This document shows, one piece after another, positions 57,511 through 64,000 of a stretch of DNA of 64,000 nt. Where the stretch lies: positions 39,525,029-39,589,028 of the forward strand of contig NC_068972.1 in the NCBI RefSeq assembly GCF_016808095.1, given 5' to 3'. The position numbers and the translations under genes were made by a program. Under the pieces are notes generated by a model, which did no database searches, was not told where the DNA came from, and worked only from the letters and a program-made list of their open reading frames with translations. Origin of the DNA: Vigna angularis. Its lineage: Eukaryota > Streptophyta > Magnoliopsida > Fabales > Fabaceae. How positions within the stretch are numbered: the first letter of the stretch is position 1; every line of letters begins with the position of its first letter.

Positions 57511-59299
57511 TTAAAACAAACACTATTTCAAATATATTGATTTATCATAACTATATTATTTCATTAAATATAAGGTTGGAACATATCAAACAATAATATA
57601 GTAAATCATATAAAACATTTGATTAAATAACTCATTCGAAATATTTTAACTATAACAACAATTTTGTTTCTTGGACCTTTTTATATGTATGCTAATTGAA
57701 ATAATATTTTACAATTTGAAACAAGCATTTTAAAAGTAGTATTATTTTTAATTTTTTTTTACTTCACGAAACTTCTCTTTTACTTAAAATTAGTAAAATT
57801 CTTCACATTTTTTTAAAGCAATTCGTTTTTTTACTAGGAAATTACATCATTATTATTGATTTGAATTATATTCTACTTAAACAAGTACAACATCTTCATT
57901 TTTGTTTTCATGTAAAAGACTTTGCATTTCTATAATGTGGGTCTTGACTATTGAATAAACTAATTCTTATGTAATTTCTATCAGAAAATAAATATAACAT
58001 TATAACAAAACTTTACAAGAGAAATTTACCCAAATTGTTTCATAAGTTCACAAAAAAAAGAACATAACTTAATTCATGGTAAAAAAAGTCTAAAATAACA
58101 TAAAATGCATGAAAATAATAGTTACAATCATACCATTCACTTTTTTCTAAAACTGTTTCTTATAACTTTTTTTTTCTATATCTCGCCTTATATCATATAT
58201 CTATAAACTTACCACTTTTTATTTATTTTTTCTTGCCCAAAGATGATTTTTAGATAACCATTGGGTGTTCATGAAGATTTTCCATCTATAGAAAGGAACA
58301 TATCACCTGTTAACTTTCTAAAACATGTTTTTTAAGTAGTTATACTAGTTTTTTCACTTCATAGTTAATAAAAAGTTTCAAATGTGAATCGTAACTAGAT
58401 TTTAGAATCGGATTATTAAAAATAAGATTCTTATATATATATATATTAATTATGAAGCATGAAGCTTGACTAAAATTACACCAATGGAATTGAAGTGAGT
58501 TTGAAAAAGGCATAGTACAGTAGAAACTAACGTACAAGTTTCAGACGATTCAATGAATTTTAAATCAATCAACTTCCAATAATTGTCCAGTGAGGAAAAT
58601 GGGTCCCTCCCCTGCAAGTACCATTTTTATTTTCTTTTTCTTTTACAAATTATAAACCTTTTTAAATCAGAGATCAACTTTTTTTAAAAATTGAAAATTG
58701 ATCAAAATGAAAAAAATGTTAAATGAGTTTAAAAGATTCATAAGTTCTCTTAATATCCCCACACTTCCAAAGCCAATCTAATACAAAGTTTAATCTCCAT
58801 TAGTTATAATTGGATATCTTATATAACTATAAATGGAGTGTAAAATTTAAATTAACTTTCTAACTTACCTTTAAAGTGTATTTTTTAATACAATATTAAA
58901 ATCATGAACTAAAATTTATCTAAGTAAAATTTGTTTTTTTAAATTTATTCTAACATTCTGATATAAAAAATGATTATTTACTTGACCTATTATTTAATTT
59001 ATTTTTAAATTATTACCGAATCATAATTAATTTTAGTTTCATATTTAATAAGTATATGACTTACCATAAAAGAATTACATTGAAGATCTTATATTAATTA
59101 AAAAATATAATATAATATAATCTATAAATAAATGTAATTTTATATCATAAAAATTAAGTTATATTTAAATAATAATTTTTCTTTAAGCATGAAACATATT
59201 ATTATATATATTTTAAAATGAAGAAAAGAAACAAGTGTAGGAATATAATGATATGATTGATGATAAAAGGAAAGGAAAAAAATAATGAAGGGAAAAGAA

Positions 59300-59410
59300 T
59301 AGAGCGATAGCTTAGGGTAAGGGCACAAAAGATCCGACGTACAAATGATTGCTGCTCCATAGATTGTCCCCTTGAGCCGTTGCAGCACGTCCCAATCACT
59401 AACCCTAATA
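59300..59410. other. Small GC-richer island, unassigned
   Basis: About 110 bp of balanced composition in very AT-rich DNA, including 'ccgttgcagcacgtcccaat'. It is open on the minus strand in two overlapping frames (59140..59388 and 59202..59420). It may be a relic of an exon or of a transposon. Confidence 0.3.
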
Positions 59411-59859
59411 TTTTATGCACTCATCAATCATTCTTGTTAACTCTTTTCATTCTCTTCTCACTCTTCTCTCCCCCTCTTTCTAATATTCCTTTTAATTTAT
59501 CAACAAATGTTTTTAACATACTCACTATAAATCTTTTATACTATTCTCTAAAAATTTTATTTCACCTTTGTATTTATCTAAAAGTTTCATATAATTTAAG
59601 AGATGGAACTAAGCCTAATTCATATAAAATGTTATTTGCTAACTAAGAAGAACATTTTTAAATATAATATATATTAGTTAAATTTTAAATTAAAAATATT
59701 ACAGCATCCTAATAGTATTGTCTTGTAAAATTTAATGTTATATATATTTTCTTTTTCTATTTCATAAATTAAGAGATGAGAGTAATAATAATAATGTATA
59801 TACAATATATATTTTTAAGTTATACAAACTTATTTCAAATACATATTCACCTTTTTAAA

Positions 59860-59862
<3 letters not shown>

Positions 59863-59904
<42 letters not shown>
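59863..59904. repeat. (AT)n microsatellite
   Basis: Pure AT dinucleotide array. Confidence 0.95.
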
Positions 59905-59907
<3 letters not shown>

Positions 59908-61756
59908 TTAGAGTCAATAATATTTTTACAACAATAAGATGAGTATTTTTCAGTTTTAGTGAATAAAAAGTTTATAATTTTATCATAATAATTTTAATTT
60001 TGCAATTTTTTTTAAACTGTATTAATGATTAAGATGATTTAATATATATTAATTTTAATAATTGTAATGTGTAAGAATCTAGAAAATAAAATATTAGAGT
60101 TGATAGGTGTTTTAAAATAATGATACCAAGTATTTTAAATTTAAAATAACTCAATAATACAAATAAAATTTCTTAAACTTGTTTTATTACTTAAAACACA
60201 AAGTATTTTTCTAAAACTCTTCTTTTTAGTTTTCTCTCACGTCTCTCTAAGATATCTCACACCTTGATCATTTGTTTGACGATTAGGAAGTTCATAGGAG
60301 ACCAGGACTAAGTAATCTTTATTTCTACCCATCCATTTCTGGTATAGAGCGAGTAAGTTTCGACTTCTTTTTCTCTTTTGTTCTTAGTTTAAGGTTATGC
60401 GTAGTGATCCTTCATCGCATGTGTTTCATGACCTATTTTCCTAATTCTTATTTAATCTAAGATCCTAAGGACTCTTTTCTATCACAATTTGATGATTCGT
60501 AGGTGTTTATAGAGTTTCATGTACGGGAAGCAAAGAATGTGCGTTCTTAGAACTCTATAACTTTGGTGTAAGGTTAGGGAAGCTAGATGTCTAACTTTAA
60601 TTTATGTTTGTTATGTAAGTTTGGTGCTTGTATGTATGTTAAAATGTTTTAGTTATAAATTCAATATTTGTGTTAGCGTTAGTTCATCTAAATGGGTATG
60701 TTTGGTTATCTGAGCATCGATGTATGATGTGAAGGAAGTTATTGCTATCATGAAATGTATGTTATAAAGTTATTTTGATGTTTAAAATTGATTGCAAGGT
60801 TTATGGAGTATTGAGTTGTCAAAACTATGGATTTTGTAGTTAAAATTGATGTTTTAATAGGCAAGCTTTTGAGATAGTGTTTTGATGATTCAAGTCTAGT
60901 TATATGTCATTTAAGACTTGTTAACACCTTAAGTTGATGAAAATCTGATAAGGAAATGTGTATTAGTCAACATGGTGGTTTAAGAAGGTTTAATTTAGGG
61001 GTTTTGAATGGAGAGATTTTATATTAGAAGGTTTGTGCTAAAAAGGATTGTTTGAGGTCTATTGTTGAGTCATTTATGACTTGTTCAAACCTTTACTTTG
61101 CAGAATTTGGTGTTGAAAGGTGTAGAATTAAGTTTGGGTGCTTCAGAGTAGTTAAGTTGGTTTATGATAGTTAATTTAAGTTAGAAATGTGTTTTCCAAT
61201 GTTTCATAGTACATAGAAGGTCCTAAGAATCAGTTTAACATGTGTGAGAAATGTCCAAGGTTAGGCTAGAAGTGTATCAAATTCTGATATGGCATCGAAC
61301 GCCTCTATCAAGGCGCTTGGGCGCCAGTTTCCACTGGCTCCAGCATTGATCGCCCCATTTTGGGCGTTGAGCACTAGAAAACAAGAGCTAAGGTGCTAAG
61401 CGCCAATCCCTAAGCGCCCGAGCGCCAACTTCTAAGTTTTTGTTTTAGGTGTTTTATGTTGTGCTATGATTTCTTGATGGATTATTATGGTTTATAATGG
61501 ATACTTAGTGATTTCATGTGATGGTTTGCAACGCTTATAGGAGGCTTTATATGTGAATGAAAAATTGTAAAAAAGAGTTACAAGAAGGAACTTCTTATTG
61601 GTGATTTCAGGAATTGTAAGTATGAATGTAGGGAGCTCAGTCTTGGGGTTCATCCTCACACTCTAATGGTAATTCATTCTCAAATAGAGAGGAGTGAGGC
61701 ATGTGGTGAAAGTAGTAGGAGGTCCTAGCATAGGAACTTTACCTTGACCTAAGATG

Positions 61757-61956
61757 TGTTGGGAACCCAAGTATGAGTCTAAGTGCCACATTTGATAGAA
61801 ATGAGAAAGTAAAACACTATATAAGAATGAAAGACTCATTAACCCATTGCCTTAAGGTTTTGGGTATAAAGTGGTGTTAATTCCTTGTATGGTTGAGCTC
61901 AAATCTCATTAGTATTTGTATCTCCCTAGTGAACCTCCTCCTCGATAGACCCAACA
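61757..61956 (+). repeat. 5' LTR of the TRIM (200 bp)
   Basis: TGTTGGGAACCC...GACCCAACA. It contains a TATA-like 'actatataag' near 61817. Confidence 0.9.
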
Positions 61957-61957
61957 G

Positions 61958-61970
61958 TGGTATCAAAACC
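61958..61970 (+). other. Primer-binding site of the TRIM
   Basis: tggtatcaaaacc directly after the 5' LTR, resembling the initiator tRNA-Met site tggtatcagagc with changes. Confidence 0.75.
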
Positions 61971-62165
61971 AATAGGTCGTCTTGGTGACCGGCTCAAACG
62001 AGTACAATGGTCTCTATATTGAAAGTCTTCCTGGCGAAGGGTTCCAGGTAAGCTTGTCCCGTTAAAATGAATGGAGGTATGAAGGACTACTCGTGGTTGT
62101 GGTTGTGGTTGGTTGGGAATGCTTTCGCTGGAGGGGGAGTGTACCAATGTGGAAAGGACTCACCC

Positions 62166-62177
62166 TTGAGGGGAAGA
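62166..62177 (+). other. Polypurine tract of the TRIM
   Basis: Purine-rich 'gaggggaaga' just before the 3' LTR. Confidence 0.75.
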
Positions 62178-62178
62178 T

Positions 62179-62378
62179 TGTTGGGAATCCAAGTGTGAGT
62201 CCAAGTTCCACATTAGATAGTAATGAGAAAGTAGAGTACTATATAAAAGTGAAAGACCCATTAACCCATGACCTTAAGGTTTTGGGTAAAGATTTGTGTC
62301 AATCCCTCATATGGATGGGCTCAGATCTCATTAGTATTTCTATCTCTCTAGTGAACCTCCTCCTCAATAGACTCAACC
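62179..62378 (+). repeat. 3' LTR of the TRIM (200 bp)
   Basis: TGTTGGGAATCC...GACTCAACC, clearly the same sequence as the 5' LTR with scattered changes. The final CA has become CC if the ends are placed to match the 5' LTR length and the target duplication. Confidence 0.88.
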
Positions 62379-62692
62379 AGACGTTAGTTAACCGACTAAC
62401 ATTGTATTGTAGCCTGGGGTAGGCCAATTGTTTCCCCTACCCAATAAAAGATAACACACAAATATAATACCAATTGAAAAACAACATATCAAACACATAA
62501 CACATATAATATACAAAATTGTGTATATTATACCAAATGCATACATAATATCAACATTGTAAAAAAAATGAACTTATCACACACACATATATTTATATAA
62601 TTAACATCGTCGTATGTAAACACAAATATCATCCTCACTATGAGTTGGGTGTTGCTTAAGCAAGCTCATGGGGTCATTTTTAATATTAGAAT

Positions 62693-63666
62693 TACTAGAG
62701 AATACAATTTTTCTTATATATAAAATTCATTGATAATCATAAAAATCTTTTAGTAAATCAAAATTACTAATGACCTATTGTCAGTTTGTAATAATTAATA
62801 CTTAAAATATGTCAACAATTACGTATGACCAAATTTTGTGAGTAAATATTTATCAATAATTATCGATGAGTTTTAATCGTCAATAATTATCTATAAACAA
62901 ATATTGTAGTTTGATATTATTCATCTCGTTCACCTCTTCTTTTTTTTCCTTTTCAACTTCTTCATTATTTATTTTTTTCTTATTCCTCTTTGTCGTGTTT
63001 CTCATCACCATTATGTCTTCCTTTTTCTCTCCTCCTTTTTCTCTCCTCCTTTTTCTTCTTTTCTACTTCTCACCAATCTCTAATTATTTTGTAATAAATA
63101 TTTTTTCAGATTTAGCGAGAAAATTAACTTTCATTTTATCAATGAATTTATAAGAAATACAATTACAAACATATTTACTAATTCTTTTTAATAAATTAAG
63201 TTATTCGCATAAAATTTTACCATGAACAATGCTCAAAGTAGAAATATTAATACTTATTTTACGAATAAAATTTATAAACAAATATATCCATAAAAAAATC
63301 AACACTATAAATTTCGGACAAAATTTTTCAATAACAATATTCATGAATAATAAATATTATAAATTACCAACAAATTTTACTTATTAATTTTAGTGACAAA
63401 TCTATTAGAAATGAATATTTCTATTGGTTAAAAATTATATTTTATCAACACATATTGTTGGTGAATTTTGGAGACAGATCTATTACTAACAAAAAAATAT
63501 TCATTAATAATGAATCTTTGATAAAATTTGCTGTTAAAGTTTGTTTGATTGATGGATTTTTCTTTTCACCAATAAAATCCTTTTTATTGAAAGTTTTTTT
63601 CATCATTAAATTATTTCTGGTTGACGAACTTTTGTTTCAACTATTATCTAGCATATTCTTGTAGTG
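62693..63666. mobile_element. Small CACTA-type element, target duplication aat
   Basis: The right end on the minus strand is CACTACAAGAATATG, a typical CACTA tip. The left end is TACTAGAGAATAC, the same with the first C changed to T. It is flanked by a perfect 3-bp duplication aat (62690..62692 and 63667..63669). Subterminal words around 'accaacaaatttta' and 'tgttggtgaattttgg' are inverted within the right half. The interior frame at 62911..63153 is pyrimidine-rich low-complexity sequence. No transposase. Confidence 0.7.
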
Positions 63667-64000
63667 AATGTTATTTAATAATATATGAATAATTCAAATA
63701 TTTAATTAATTTATTTATCATTATGTTGGTTAACACTTTAATTTTTAATTATTATCTTTCGATGAATTCATTTATTTTGATTATAATAAAATAAATATAT
63801 AAAATAAATTAAAAAATAAAATATTTTGAAGTGAATCAACTCATTTTACCTATAATTAAACTAAATTACAAAAATTGGTTATTTATAAAAAAAAGTTCAA
63901 ATTAAGCTGAATTATGTTTATACAGTACTGAATCTTGACGAGTCGAATTAATTCACTTTAATACTCATAGTACTATCCAGGAATACTTATGTTTTTTTTT
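63667..64000. other. AT-rich DNA at the window edge
   Basis: Nothing recognised. Confidence 0.6.

Larger units (their letters stand above)
52928..60239. other. Long AT-rich intergenic stretch
   Basis: No supportable gene in about 7.3 kb. Possible exceptions are a small hydrophobic frame at 53229..53495, a dispersed repeat core at 57421..57470 and a GC-richer island at 59300..59410. The rest is A/T-run sequence. Confidence 0.5.
61757..62378 (+). mobile_element. TRIM (terminal-repeat retrotransposon in miniature), 622 bp
   Basis: Two direct 200-bp LTRs (61757..61956 and 62179..62378) flank a 222-bp non-coding core. A primer-binding site follows the first LTR and a purine tract precedes the second. 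Flanking pentamers are agatg and agacg (4 of 5). The small size, short LTRs and lack of any frame define a TRIM, which must use enzymes from other elements. It lies in a diverged gypsy-type LTR, so it is the younger insertion. Confidence 0.88.
60240..62440. repeat. Diverged Ty3/gypsy-type LTR relic hosting a TRIM
   Basis: Follows the same layout as the solo LTR at 22262..24552 and in the same orientation. Most clearly 'gttcatcctcacactc' near 61650, then 'tagagaggagtgaggcatgt' and 'gtaggaggtcctagc' up to 61731. It also carries repeated 'gcgcc' and 'aagcgcc' words (61310..61430). Exact ends were not found, and the family is a relative rather than the same family. The TRIM at 61757..62378 is inserted in it. 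Confidence 0.45.

Overview
The window is nuclear DNA from a flowering plant. It is very AT-rich, gene-poor and full of transposable elements. The best guess is a legume of the bean/cowpea tribe (Phaseoleae: Vigna, Phaseolus or relatives). That assignment is an inference from the recalled style of the LTR, TRIM and Mutator-type termini and from the peroxidase type; nothing in the window proves the genus.

Only two genes are convincingly functional. They are paralogous class III secretory peroxidases on the + strand, at 16018..17560 (333 aa) and 33330..35442 (334 aa). Both have the classic four-exon structure, a signal peptide, distal and proximal haem histidines and eight conserved cysteines, and resemble the A2 / Arabidopsis PRX53-PRX54 type. 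They are a duplicated pair about 17 kb apart, with recognisably related promoters. An older upstream duplication block (about 14.8-15.1 kb and 27.56-27.96 kb) has been pushed away from the second gene by inserted repeats. Intron 1 is almost identical between copies while introns 2 and 3 are not, suggesting gene conversion of the 5' part. A Stowaway-like MITE explains the longer intron 3 of copy 2.

Most of the rest is mobile DNA. 0-2 kb: relics of a gypsy-type LTR and a Mutator-like element. 8.2-12 kb: an AT-rich tandem duplication, then a large inverted-repeat element that received a hAT element (8-bp duplication, 7/8) and a Mutator-like element (perfect 9-bp duplication). 20.45-26.06 kb: a CACTA-type element containing a second CACTA element, which contains two solo LTRs, each with a perfect 5-bp duplication. 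28.3-29.9 kb: a long-TIR Mutator-like element. 37.5-38.9 kb: a CACTA-type element. 41.08-47.38 kb: a complete but decayed Ty1/copia retrotransposon inserted in a 30-bp minisatellite. 49.06-49.79 kb: a GC-rich Mutator-type fragment. 50.48-52.92 kb: a solo LTR of the same family as 22.26-24.55 kb, in opposite orientation. 60.2-62.4 kb: a diverged LTR relic carrying a 622-bp TRIM. 62.69-63.67 kb: a small CACTA-type element with a perfect 3-bp duplication.

The remaining stretches are AT-rich DNA with (AT)n arrays and no supportable genes. I found no tRNA, rRNA, CRISPR array or gene cluster. The most useful observations concern peroxidase duplication and conversion, and the datable order of nested insertions.
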